64,000 nucleotides of DNA from Algoriphagus ornithinivorans (GTDB lineage Bacteria; Bacteroidota; Bacteroidia; Cytophagales; Cyclobacteriaceae). Shown piece after piece: positions 45,458 through 53,483 of this stretch; the first letter of the stretch is position 1, and every line of letters begins with the position of its first letter. Position numbers and translations under genes: made by a program. The notes below the pieces were generated by a model. The model saw nothing but the letters and a program-made list of their open reading frames with translations. It made no database searches and was not told where the DNA came from. The stretch is from contig NZ_FOVW01000007.1 of the NCBI RefSeq assembly GCF_900115305.1, positions 124,001 to 188,000 of the forward strand. The letters run 5' to 3'.

Positions 45458-45475
45458 AACCTTATTTTTCAGGTT
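45458..45475 (-). terminator. Weak hairpin downstream of the penicillin-acylase operon
   Basis: AACCT/AGGTT (45458-45462 with 45471-45475) with an 8-nt loop, followed on the minus strand by TTTAAATTTTT. It sits between the small membrane-protein gene and the block A promoter and could insulate the polysaccharide locus from upstream transcription. The stem is short, so the call is tentative. Confidence 0.35.
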
Positions 45476-45501
45476 AAAAACCCAATAATAAGGCATATAG
45501 C

Positions 45502-45876
45502 TTATCCACCCCTATACAAATTATCAGGACGTTTTTTAGTTATTTTTCGAAATAAACTTCCAGTTAAAGAAGAAAATGCGCCAAAAAGAAAACCTAAAAA
45601 TCCAGTAAAACCAATTAATATAGTTCCTGATCCTACCCCGAAAATTGAAGCAATTTTCTCAGGAAGTGGACTTCCAGTTTGTATCGAAAGATACAGACTC
45701 AATCCCAACCAGGATAAACCCATTCCAAGACCTCCACCCCAAAATGCAATAGCATTTCCTGGGTTTAATAAAATAGCTAATAATGCCAATGCCACCATGA
45801 CTCCCCAATAAGGGATAAAGGGATTTGCAAAAACTACTATTAAAATTGTTAAAATTAAGAATCCGAAGAATTTCAT
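45502..45876 (-). CDS. Small conserved-looking membrane protein of unknown function
   Basis: 124 residues with four probable membrane helices (FFGFLILTILIVVFANPF; VMVALALLAILL; AIAFWGGGLGMGLSWLGLSLYL; GTILIGFTGFLGFLFGAFS) and a basic tail (RKITKKRPDNLYRGG). The ATG overlaps the penicillin-acylase TGA (ATGA, 45873-45876), so the two proteins are co-translated and may work together. No named family is recognised. Confidence 0.75.
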   Translation of the reverse strand: MKFFGFLILTILIVVFANPFIPYWGVMVALALLAILLNPGNAIAFWGGGLGMGLSWLGLSLYLSIQTGSPLPEKIASIFGVGSGTILIGFTGFLGFLFGAFSSLTGSLFRKITKKRPDNLYRGG

Positions 45877-48296
45877 GGCTTAGATACAAATGTGGTAATA
45901 AATAATGAGGCATCTGAATCGTCAGGTTTTCTCAAATTGAAATTTAAATATTCTCCATTGGCCCATTTTGAAATAAAATTAGCGTAAAACTTACTACCAG
46001 GATTCCCTGACTGCCCTCCAGGGTAGATTCCAAAAGCTTGGATTTCAGGACCTAATTCCACAACCATTCTCCAGCTTGCTCCGTGACGGCTTCCTGTTGC
46101 ATTCAAAATACCAGAACCTCCGCCTGTGTATACATTTTCTACAGAAAACGAATTGAATTGAGGTACAAGATGTTGAATTTTAGTACGCTTGAAATTTGCC
46201 CAGGCATAATCTCCTTCATCTTCCTCCCATTTTTTCATCTCCTCCACCATCAACTCAAACCCTTTCTTAACATGATCAGAGGCAGTTTCTACACTGGCTG
46301 AATTCCCCCAGTCAAAAATTTGGGAAGCCGGCTCTTCTTTCAATAATTTGACTGTCTGATAATTAGAGGGCCTTACAACAGGAACTCCAAACTCAGCCCA
46401 CTCTTTCCAAATCTCACTATAAGTTTTAGACCACCATGAAGAAAATAGCGTTGGCCCTTTTTGATTTGGATCTGCATAAAAATCCCAAGATTTCAGCTCT
46501 TGCATATATTTTTTTGCGGATTCATCATTAGGTAAATAGGAACCTAATAAATTGATCATTACAGGAAGAGCCTCTGCAGCATGTAGATAATAATCATCAA
46601 ATTGTAGGGCCTTCATATCATCAACTGTGATATTTTCCATTTCCCTTAACCTGTTATTAAGCCTCCTATTTCTATAATGCTCGTAACTATTGTCAAAGAC
46701 ATAATATGGGTAGGAAGGGTCTACTGGGTGTTGGTTAGCAGATGAAACAAAACCTCTTTCGGGATTAAGTGTACTTGGATTATGTGCATTCGGAATGTAT
46801 TCCTTCCATTCCATTCGTGGATCCGAGCCATCCATGAAAAACTTGCCTTGCTCTTTCCACTTTACTGCAAACTTTCCCTGAATCCTCATTGCTATATCTC
46901 CCGATTTGGAGGCAAAAACAAAATTCTGTGCAGGGGCAGTATAATTATCCAAGGCCGCATTATAATCCGCATGATTCTTGGCTTTATTCATCATCAGAAA
47001 GGTTTTTTGCTCATTGGAACCTTCATGCACTGTCCATTTCAATGCAAAATTAATATCCTGCCTTTCTGATTTAAAAGTCTTATCATACACCACAGGGCCA
47101 TAATGAGTGTAAACGACCGTATCTATATAACTTTCCTGACCTTTTATTTGAATCTCTTCAATCCGAAACTCTGAGTCGCGCCAAGATTCCCCATATTTAT
47201 AAGAACCCCTAGTTTCATCCTTAAAAGTAATTTTATACCAATCCCTGGCATCTTTAGTGGCATTTGTCACACCCCAGGCTATATTTTCATTAAAGCCAGA
47301 AATCACCCCCAAGGCTCCGGGCAACGTAGCTCCTTTAACTAAATGTCCGGGAGTGCTTAATTGCATGCTGTACCAAAGTGATGGCAGGTTGAGACTTAAA
47401 TGCGGATCATTTGCAAGAATTGGATAGCCGTTCTTAGTTTTTTTGCCTGAAACTGCCCAGTTGTTAGAACCTGTTCCTTCTTCCGGCTGTGGAAGCGGAT
47501 CAATCACCAATTCATCATTTGGGAAGTTAAGACTATCGGGTTTGGAAACTTGAATAGGTTCAAAATCCCACACTTTATCTGCCTCTATGACTGGATCATT
47601 GTCTACAGGAAACTCAGGAAAAAGCTTATTCAATAATTCTTCTCCAAGAATTTTGCGCAGGTTTGAATATTCCAAATCACGGTCTCCCACTAACATATCG
47701 GACATATATTTTAAGAGAAGAAGGGATTTGTATCCGGACCACTTTTCAGGTCTGTAGTTCAAAATTTTATATTCGACAGGTAATTGCGCGGAAGAAATTT
47801 GATCTATGTAAGCATTTACTCCTTCTGCATATGCCTCTACAAGCTTTAAAGTTTCGGGGTCTTTTTCTTTCAAATAGGCTAGTCCTAATTCTGCTCCGTA
47901 AGCCAAGCCTTTCCTCCGGGTCATTCTATCAAGTTCCAATGCAACAGGGCCAACAATTTCCGAAATTCTCCCAGCTGCAGCCATGGTTTGAAATTCCATC
48001 TGCCACAATCTATGCTGAGCAGTCACGTATCCTTGAACACGATATAAGTCCTCTTCATTTTGAGCAAAAATATGGGGTATTAGATTCTCATCATATGTGA
48101 CTGAAACAGTCCCCTGAAGGCCAGGAATAGCTATCTCATCCTCAGCTATTTCATCCTCACTGTACATGTTTTGCCAAAATCCGTGGTTAGGATCCATCAA
48201 GGGCCCCATCGGTGGAGCAGGACCAATTGGAACAGAAGCAAAATACCCTAAAGCAAGAGTAATTAGAAGAACAAAAATAAAACTGAAGTATTTCAT
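45873..48296 (-). CDS. Penicillin acylase-family N-terminal nucleophile hydrolase
   Basis: 807 residues with an N-terminal signal/anchor helix (FSFIFVLLITLALGYFASV). The alpha part includes VTAQHRLWQMEFQTMAAAGR; the autoprocessing site is GSNNWAVSG with Ser277 as the expected new N-terminal nucleophile; LANDPHLSLNLPSLWYSM follows. The family hydrolyses amide bonds of penicillins, acyl-homoserine lactones or other N-acyl compounds; substrate here unknown. Located in the periplasm or exported. ATG at 48296, followed downstream by the small membrane gene. Confidence 0.93.
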   Translation of the reverse strand: MKYFSFIFVLLITLALGYFASVPIGPAPPMGPLMDPNHGFWQNMYSEDEIAEDEIAIPGLQGTVSVTYDENLIPHIFAQNEEDLYRVQGYVTAQHRLWQMEFQTMAAAGRISEIVGPVALELDRMTRRKGLAYGAELGLAYLKEKDPETLKLVEAYAEGVNAYIDQISSAQLPVEYKILNYRPEKWSGYKSLLLLKYMSDMLVGDRDLEYSNLRKILGEELLNKLFPEFPVDNDPVIEADKVWDFEPIQVSKPDSLNFPNDELVIDPLPQPEEGTGSNNWAVSGKKTKNGYPILANDPHLSLNLPSLWYSMQLSTPGHLVKGATLPGALGVISGFNENIAWGVTNATKDARDWYKITFKDETRGSYKYGESWRDSEFRIEEIQIKGQESYIDTVVYTHYGPVVYDKTFKSERQDINFALKWTVHEGSNEQKTFLMMNKAKNHADYNAALDNYTAPAQNFVFASKSGDIAMRIQGKFAVKWKEQGKFFMDGSDPRMEWKEYIPNAHNPSTLNPERGFVSSANQHPVDPSYPYYVFDNSYEHYRNRRLNNRLREMENITVDDMKALQFDDYYLHAAEALPVMINLLGSYLPNDESAKKYMQELKSWDFYADPNQKGPTLFSSWWSKTYSEIWKEWAEFGVPVVRPSNYQTVKLLKEEPASQIFDWGNSASVETASDHVKKGFELMVEEMKKWEEDEGDYAWANFKRTKIQHLVPQFNSFSVENVYTGGGSGILNATGSRHGASWRMVVELGPEIQAFGIYPGGQSGNPGSKFYANFISKWANGEYLNFNLRKPDDSDASLFITTFVSKP

Positions 48297-48370
48297 TCGG
48301 GCTTTTCTTGATGATGAGCGAATTTAAATTAAACTTTGAATTTTTCTTCAAAAGCCTAGGTAATTACCCA

Positions 48371-48402
48371 TAAAAAAAGGTCCTGAAATAAATTCCAGAA
48401 CC
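48371..48402 (-). terminator. Intrinsic terminator of the DUF2911 gene
   Basis: On the minus strand AGGTTCTGGAAT pairs with ATTTCAGGACCT over a 2-nt loop (48377-48402, two G-U pairs), followed by TTTTTTT (48371-48376 and adjacent). It lies 21 bp after the DUF2911 stop codon and separates it from the penicillin-acylase gene. Confidence 0.85.
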
Positions 48403-48423
48403 TTTTCATTTAAACTAATTGAT

Positions 48424-48996
48424 TTATTGAACAATTATCGGGAGTTGTAGCTTTTCCCATCTTATTACTAAACCAGGATTTTCAATATCAATAGACAGCC
48501 TTTCCTGTAGACTTTCTCCCCAAACTGGAGTAACCTCCACCCGAAGCACATCATTTTTTTCATCGTACTGAAAATGCCCATGTTCAAGATCCCATTCGGA
48601 ATTAAAAATCACAGTCCATTTTCCTGATTCTTTAGGAATAGTAAAAAGAGAATATTTCCCAGCAGGTAAGCTTTTACCTTCTACAGTCATATCTTGACTC
48701 AATTCAACATAAGTAGCCTCATTGGCACCAGTTCTCCATACCACATTGTAAGGAACCAAATCTCCCCAAATCTCCCTTCCTTTTACAGCAGGGGAGCCAT
48801 AATAAACCTTGAATGCTTTTCCTGCTATTTCTCCATCTTTTACCTCCAATGGACTTGGTCTGGAGGATTCCTCAGACGATTCTTCTACACTGGAACCAAG
48901 ATCAGAAGAATTTGAATCACTCTCTGTTTTGGATGAACAAGAAATTAGGATGCCTGCAAACATGGCAATTACCCATAACCTTTTGAAAGTTGTCAT
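48424..48996 (-). CDS. DUF2911-domain lipoprotein
   Basis: 190 residues. A signal peptide ends at Cys20 in the lipobox (AGILISCSS). A Ser/Glu-rich linker (about 21-47) leads to the DUF2911 domain: GKAFKVYYGSPAVKGREIWG, VWRTGANEATYVELSQDM, LPAGKYSLFTIP and WTVIFNSEWDLEHGHFQYD. Anchored in the membrane facing the periplasm. The domain is common in Bacteroidota but has no established function. Start ATG at 48996, divergently oriented to the phosphatase-family gene. Confidence 0.92.
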   Translation of the reverse strand: MTTFKRLWVIAMFAGILISCSSKTESDSNSSDLGSSVEESSEESSRPSPLEVKDGEIAGKAFKVYYGSPAVKGREIWGDLVPYNVVWRTGANEATYVELSQDMTVEGKSLPAGKYSLFTIPKESGKWTVIFNSEWDLEHGHFQYDEKNDVLRVEVTPVWGESLQERLSIDIENPGLVIRWEKLQLPIIVQ

Positions 48997-49007
48997 ATAG
49001 TGGAAAT

Positions 49008-49023
49008 TTTATTTCGAAATAAA
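49008..49023. promoter_or_regulatory. Perfect 16-bp palindrome upstream of the DUF2911 gene
   Basis: TTTATTTCGAAATAAA reads identically on both strands and lies 12 bp upstream of the start codon, in the 217-bp divergent intergenic region. It could be an operator overlapping the promoter or initiation region; the rest of the region shows no convincing element. Confidence 0.4.
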
Positions 49024-49213
49024 TGCATAATAACGAACCTGCAAAATCCCTGCCCGTACTATTCTGATAATTTCTTTTCCAAGAAAATACTTATTCTTCA
49101 GTAGCTTCGTTTTTAGGCTTCTCTTTTGCTTCTTTACGCAACGATAGGCTTGAAAGGTTTAAAGCAAAACAAAAAATCAATACTACAAGCTACAATCACC
49201 TGAGCATCAGCGA

Positions 49214-50260
49214 ATGAAATTTATTACCTGGCTTACATTTATTTTGACCCTCCTAGTTTTTGGCAGTGTTTATATTTCGCCTGAAAACTTTCCCTACGTT
49301 GGATTACTTCCTTTTTTCATTCCTGTTGCTTGGCTTTTCAATCTTTTTTTATTCATAATTCTTGCGCTTTCATGGAGAAAATTATCATTTGTTCCTCTTA
49401 GCGCTTTATTAATTGGATATAGGTTTGCTGAAATTACTTTTCAGTTAAATGACCAAAATAAAGAGTCTGAAGGCCTTCATGTACTCACCTACAATGCGCA
49501 TCTTTTTGATTACAAAAGACGAAGCGGAGGAGAATTTGACCCAAATGTTTTTGCATGGCTTCAGGATCATCCCGCACAGGTCAAAGTTTTTCAGGAGTTT
49601 TATCAGGATTACACTACTCCCTCAAGAAATGCTGTTCAGCTATTGGGAAAAGATTCGGGGATGGAAATATCTTATCAGATTATAGAAGGAAACCCGCAAA
49701 AAAGATCCTACGGCTTAGCTATTTTTTCCAAATACCCAATCATTAATGAGGGAAAAGTATTCGACAATAACAGAACCAATGGAGCCGTATTTGCCGATAT
49801 CCTATATAATTCGGACACCCTAAGAATTTATAATTGTCATCTGGAATCGATGAAAATAAATTCTGAAGCATTGGATAACATAGATGGTGTAAGAGAGAAT
49901 TACCGTCAAACTTTGGGTAAACTTAATAGAGGCAGTTTGGCCAGAAATAAGCAGTTAAATGTTTTGGAAGAACATATTCTGAATAGCCCTCACCCAGTCA
50001 TTTTGATGGGGGATTTCAATGAAGTTCCTTATTCAAACACTTATTTTAGGCTAAATAAAATATTAAACAATGCCTTTGAAAGTGCCGGCAGGGGGTTTGG
50101 TTTTACCTACAATAAGGTATTATTCTTCTTGAGAATTGATCACATTTTTAGCTCCAAAGAACTCAAGGCTGTAGATTTTGATACTCATAGAGAGGTAGAT
50201 TATTCAGATCACTATCCAGTCTCTGCAACCTTTATTTTGGAAAAGGATATCTCAGATTAA
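49214..50260 (+). CDS. Membrane-anchored endonuclease/exonuclease/phosphatase-family protein
   Basis: 348 residues. Two or three N-terminal membrane helices (ITWLTFILTLLVFGSVYI; LPFFIPVAWLFNLFLFIILAL) precede an EEP domain. That domain has LHVLTYNAHLFDYK (the Asn-containing first motif), VKVFQEFYQDY (catalytic Glu), HLESM, VILMGDFNEVPYSNTYF (Asp/Asn pair) and YSDHYPVSATF (catalytic His). The active domain probably lies on the outer side of the membrane. Substrate (nucleic acid, phospholipid or inositol phosphate) unknown. The stop overlaps the opposing RND gene's stop by 4 bp. Confidence 0.9.
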   Translation: MKFITWLTFILTLLVFGSVYISPENFPYVGLLPFFIPVAWLFNLFLFIILALSWRKLSFVPLSALLIGYRFAEITFQLNDQNKESEGLHVLTYNAHLFDYKRRSGGEFDPNVFAWLQDHPAQVKVFQEFYQDYTTPSRNAVQLLGKDSGMEISYQIIEGNPQKRSYGLAIFSKYPIINEGKVFDNNRTNGAVFADILYNSDTLRIYNCHLESMKINSEALDNIDGVRENYRQTLGKLNRGSLARNKQLNVLEEHILNSPHPVILMGDFNEVPYSNTYFRLNKILNNAFESAGRGFGFTYNKVLFFLRIDHIFSSKELKAVDFDTHREVDYSDHYPVSATFILEKDISD

Positions 50261-52512
50261 TCCTGCCCATTCTTCTTTTCCCAGACCTTTTTCATAGGAA
50301 GAAGGATCACGGGCAGCAAAATAAGGTCCGCTAACAAGGCAAAGACCAGGGCAGAAGAAATCAATAACCCCGTGTAATGAGTCACACCAAACCTGCTAAA
50401 AATCAAGACTGCAAAACCTGAAACCAAAATAAGAGTAGTAAGGACTATAGCCTTTCCTGTTTCCAAAAAAGTCCTCTTGAGTGCATATAATAGATTTTTA
50501 CCATTACTCAATTCCATTTTCAACCGGGTCATAAAGTGTATACTATCATCAACAGCAATACCAAATGCCACTGTAAATAGGATAGCCGTTGTTAGTTTAA
50601 ACTCTACTCCCAAAAAATACATCAGTCCTAACATCCAAAGCAATGGAATAATATTTGGAATTAACAGAATGAAAGAAATACGCCAGGACTTGAATAAAAA
50701 TCCTGCAATTATACCAACCAACAAGAAAGCTACTCCAAGTCCTCTAGCCATTTGAATGGTAACTGACTCATGTCCTTTATCAATTAAATAGGAAGTACCT
50801 GTCCATCTTACTTGAATAACATCCCCGTTTATCTCCTCTTCAATATATCCCCTTACTTTCTCTCTTATTTGGCTCATTTGCAGGCTCCCTAAATCCGGAA
50901 TTCTAGCTGAAATCCTACCTTCCATCAGATCCTCGGAAAGAACCAAAGACCCTTGATTTTTCGAAACCCTGCCTAAAAACCTTTCCATCCTTCTAAATTG
51001 CCCTGGACTGGGAAAAACAAAGGCAGCATAATCACCTTGATTTTGTGCTTGATTTAGCGTTTTCACCAAGGTTACCGGAGATAATACACTGATCTCTCCA
51101 AACTCCTTTTTCAATTTCATTTCTAGCTTATCTATTTCTTTCAAAGCCTCATAATCGAGAAGATTTTTAGATCCATTACTTGATTTCAAATAAATTTCTA
51201 AAGGATTAGACCCTCCAAATTGCTCATTAAAAAAATTAAAGTCATTTTGGATAGGATGGTCTGAAGGTAGATTATCGAGAAGATATCCATTGATATCTAT
51301 TTTACTGCCTAGATAAACAGATAACATGCTGATGAAAAAAAAGAAAACTAAAATCTCTTTGCTTTTTATAAATATTTGCCTGAGAGCCTTGTGATAAAAA
51401 TCAGGAGCTATTTTTTCAGAATCACTACTTACACTCAACTTTTTCCAGCGATATAATAGAAATGGAGTAATTAAACTCACTGAAAAAAACATCATCAGAA
51501 TCCCTAAACCAGTGGTCAACCCAAAGTCCTTCAACGCTGGAATACTTGTGAAATAAAGAGAAAAGAACCCTAAAGAGGTGGTCAAAATTGTCAATGTCAC
51601 AGGAACCCATAACTCTTTAAAAACCTTTGAAATGGCTTCATCTTTTGACTGGGTTACTTTTAAAGCTTTGATAAGGTGTGTGAAAAAATGGATTAAAGCA
51701 CTAAGTCCTACGATTAAAAAAATTGTGGGCTGCATTACAGACATCAATGCCAATTTTTTCCCGATCAATAGAATCAATGCAAAAGCCCAAAGTACTCCAA
51801 CCAACAATACTAAAATCGGTATCACCACTCCCCACCAGCTCCGGAAAATCAAAACTAAAATAAGTAGCATCAAAATGAGAGAAGCCCCGAAAAACAAACC
51901 AAATTCATTTTGCATCAAATCCACAAAATCACCTTGTGTCTGTATTTTGCCTGCCACTGCCTTGGGGGCTAGGTCTTGAGACTTCCACAATTCTTGAATC
52001 TCTCCATAAAGAAGGTCTCCATCCTCTTTGGAAAGATTATCCTCATTTTTAATCAAAACCAAGAGACTTTCTCCATCCTTGGCAATAAGGTTGCCTTGAT
52101 ATTTCTTCTCGTCCCCTTGAAAGTTTACTTCATCTTTCTCCAAATCCCAAGACAAGGCAGCACGTTCTCTAACACCAAATGGACTAATAATAGGTTCCTT
52201 AACTGTTAAAATCGAAAAGACCGAATCCACTTTTTCCAAACTTGTAACAGATTCCTGAAACTGATCTAGCTCCGATAAGAAAGAAGCATCAAACATCCGT
52301 CCATGTGAATTTTCAAAAGCTAGTAGCAGATAATCATTATCGCTGCCAAAAATCTCCTCATACTCCCTGTAAAAGGCTAAATTCTCATCATCTTGAGGAA
52401 AAAACTGTTCGAAATCATAATCAAAAACCGGCTTTGGCTGAAGAAAACCCAAGATCAGACAAAAAATCACTGCAATGGAAAATGAAAAATTAGCACCTGA
52501 TTTAGTAAACAT
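50257..52512 (-). CDS. RND/MMPL-family transporter
   Basis: 751 residues from the ATG at 52510-52512; an 11-residue longer TTG start is possible. The topology is two halves of one plus five helices with large periplasmic loops after helix 1 (DYDFEQFFPQDDENLAFYRE) and helix 7. The MMPL signature occurs twice, with VGLSALIHFFTHLIKAL in the first half and FGIAVDDSIHFMTRLKMEL in the second, giving the charged helix-4 residues of proton-driven RND pumps. Related proteins move lipids or hopanoids. Genes on either side suggest no specific substrate. Confidence 0.92.
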   Translation of the reverse strand: MFTKSGANFSFSIAVIFCLILGFLQPKPVFDYDFEQFFPQDDENLAFYREYEEIFGSDNDYLLLAFENSHGRMFDASFLSELDQFQESVTSLEKVDSVFSILTVKEPIISPFGVRERAALSWDLEKDEVNFQGDEKKYQGNLIAKDGESLLVLIKNEDNLSKEDGDLLYGEIQELWKSQDLAPKAVAGKIQTQGDFVDLMQNEFGLFFGASLILMLLILVLIFRSWWGVVIPILVLLVGVLWAFALILLIGKKLALMSVMQPTIFLIVGLSALIHFFTHLIKALKVTQSKDEAISKVFKELWVPVTLTILTTSLGFFSLYFTSIPALKDFGLTTGLGILMMFFSVSLITPFLLYRWKKLSVSSDSEKIAPDFYHKALRQIFIKSKEILVFFFFISMLSVYLGSKIDINGYLLDNLPSDHPIQNDFNFFNEQFGGSNPLEIYLKSSNGSKNLLDYEALKEIDKLEMKLKKEFGEISVLSPVTLVKTLNQAQNQGDYAAFVFPSPGQFRRMERFLGRVSKNQGSLVLSEDLMEGRISARIPDLGSLQMSQIREKVRGYIEEEINGDVIQVRWTGTSYLIDKGHESVTIQMARGLGVAFLLVGIIAGFLFKSWRISFILLIPNIIPLLWMLGLMYFLGVEFKLTTAILFTVAFGIAVDDSIHFMTRLKMELSNGKNLLYALKRTFLETGKAIVLTTLILVSGFAVLIFSRFGVTHYTGLLISSALVFALLADLILLPVILLPMKKVWEKKNGQD

Positions 52513-52550
52513 CCAATAGCAGTTTAAATATGTCTCCGACTCCAAATGTC

Positions 52551-52573
52551 ACACAATTATAATCAGATTGTGT
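52551..52573. promoter_or_regulatory. Inverted repeat ACACAAT-N9-ATTGTGT between divergent genes
   Basis: Perfect 7-bp arms (52551-52557 and 52567-52573) separated by TATAATCAG lie between the RND transporter start and thyA. The position suits an operator or a promoter-overlapping hairpin; nothing else supports a function. Confidence 0.35.
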
Positions 52574-52648
52574 CTTCTTTGTTTGATAGCAATTCCGATA
52601 TTTGTCTGAAGCTATTATCTTGTTGACTAGAAAAAAACCAAAACAACC

Positions 52649-53443
52649 ATGGAGCAATATCATGACCTGATGAGGAAAATATTAAAAGAGGGGGTGAAAA
52701 AATCTGACAGAACAGGTACTGGAACGATCAGTATTTTTGGACATCAGATGAGATTTGATTTGTCAGATGGGTTTCCGGTTGTGACTACCAAAAAACTTCA
52801 TTTGAGGAGTATCATAATAGAACTTCTCTGGTTTTTGAACGGTGATAGCAATATCAAATGGCTGAAGGAAAATGGTGTTTCCATTTGGGATGAATGGGCA
52901 GATGAAAATGGAGACCTTGGACCTGTATATGGATATCAATGGAGACATTGGCCTGACGGTAAAGGTGGCGAGATTGACCAGATTAAGAACTTGATCCATC
53001 AAATTAAAACCAAACCTGATAGCAGGCGCCACATCGTTAGCGCTTGGAATGTTGCCGATGTAGATCACATGGCTCTTCCTCCTTGCCATACGATTTTTCA
53101 GTTTTATGTAGCAGAAGGAAAATTATCCTGTCAACTGTATCAAAGAAGTGCTGATGTGTTTTTGGGTGTTCCTTTTAATATTGCGTCCTATGCCCTATTT
53201 ACAATGATGGTGGCTCAGGTTTGTGATCTTCAGCCGGGTGAATTTGTACACACTTTCGGAGATGCTCACTTGTATTTAAATCATTTGGAACAAACTGAGC
53301 TGCAGCTAACTAGAGAGTGTAGGCCTTTGCCTACCATGAAAATTAATCCGGAGGTAAAAGATATTTTCAGTTTCAAATACGAGGATTTTGAATTGGTCAA
53401 TTATGATCCCCATCCACATATCAAAGCCCCAGTTGCTGTATAA
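52649..53443 (+). CDS. thyA: Thymidylate synthase
   Basis: 264 residues, the exact length of E. coli Thy[16 protein letters not shown] and [18 protein letters not shown] begin the fold; the catalytic cysteine is Cys146 in [32 protein letters not shown] and HLYLNHLEQ provide the dUMP and folate sites; the C-terminus ends in a conserved APVAV. It makes dTMP from dUMP with methylene-tetrahydrofolate. It stands alone here, ended by a terminator. Confidence 0.98.
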   Translation: MEQYHDLMRKILKEGVKKSDRTGTGTISIFGHQMRFDLSDGFPVVTTKKLHLRSIIIELLWFLNGDSNIKWLKENGVSIWDEWADENGDLGPVYGYQWRHWPDGKGGEIDQIKNLIHQIKTKPDSRRHIVSAWNVADVDHMALPPCHTIFQFYVAEGKLSCQLYQRSADVFLGVPFNIASYALFTMMVAQVCDLQPGEFVHTFGDAHLYLNHLEQTELQLTRECRPLPTMKINPEVKDIFSFKYEDFELVNYDPHPHIKAPVAV

Positions 53444-53449
53444 AAAATT

Positions 53450-53477
53450 AGCCCCGAATTTCAGAAAATTCGGGGCT
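53450..53477. terminator. Bidirectional terminator between thyA and S9 peptidase gene
   Basis: AGCCCCGAATTT (53450-53461) and AAATTCGGGGCT (53466-53477) form a perfect 12-bp stem with a 4-nt loop. It starts 7 bp after the thyA stop and lies 7 bp beyond the peptidase stop. The T-tract is better on the minus strand (AATTTTTTATA) than on the plus strand (ATTTAATTATT). Confidence 0.92.
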
Positions 53478-53483
53478 ATTTAA

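Noticed and set aside
47663-48100. 145-codon plus-strand frame opposite the penicillin-acylase gene
   Set aside because: It mirrors a strongly supported gene and has no recognisable domain or initiation context.
49091-49183. Short minus-strand frame ending RKEAKEKPKNEATEE, like a ribosomal-protein tail
   Set aside because: About 30 codons with no ATG and no upstream partner; composition alone is not evidence of a gene or remnant.
50257-50260. 4-bp overlap of convergent stop codons (TTAA)
   Set aside because: Palindromic stop sharing between convergent genes is common in compact genomes and needs no special explanation.
52763-53089. 108-codon minus-strand frame opposite thyA
   Set aside because: It lies wholly inside the conserved thyA coding sequence and reads as its antisense shadow.
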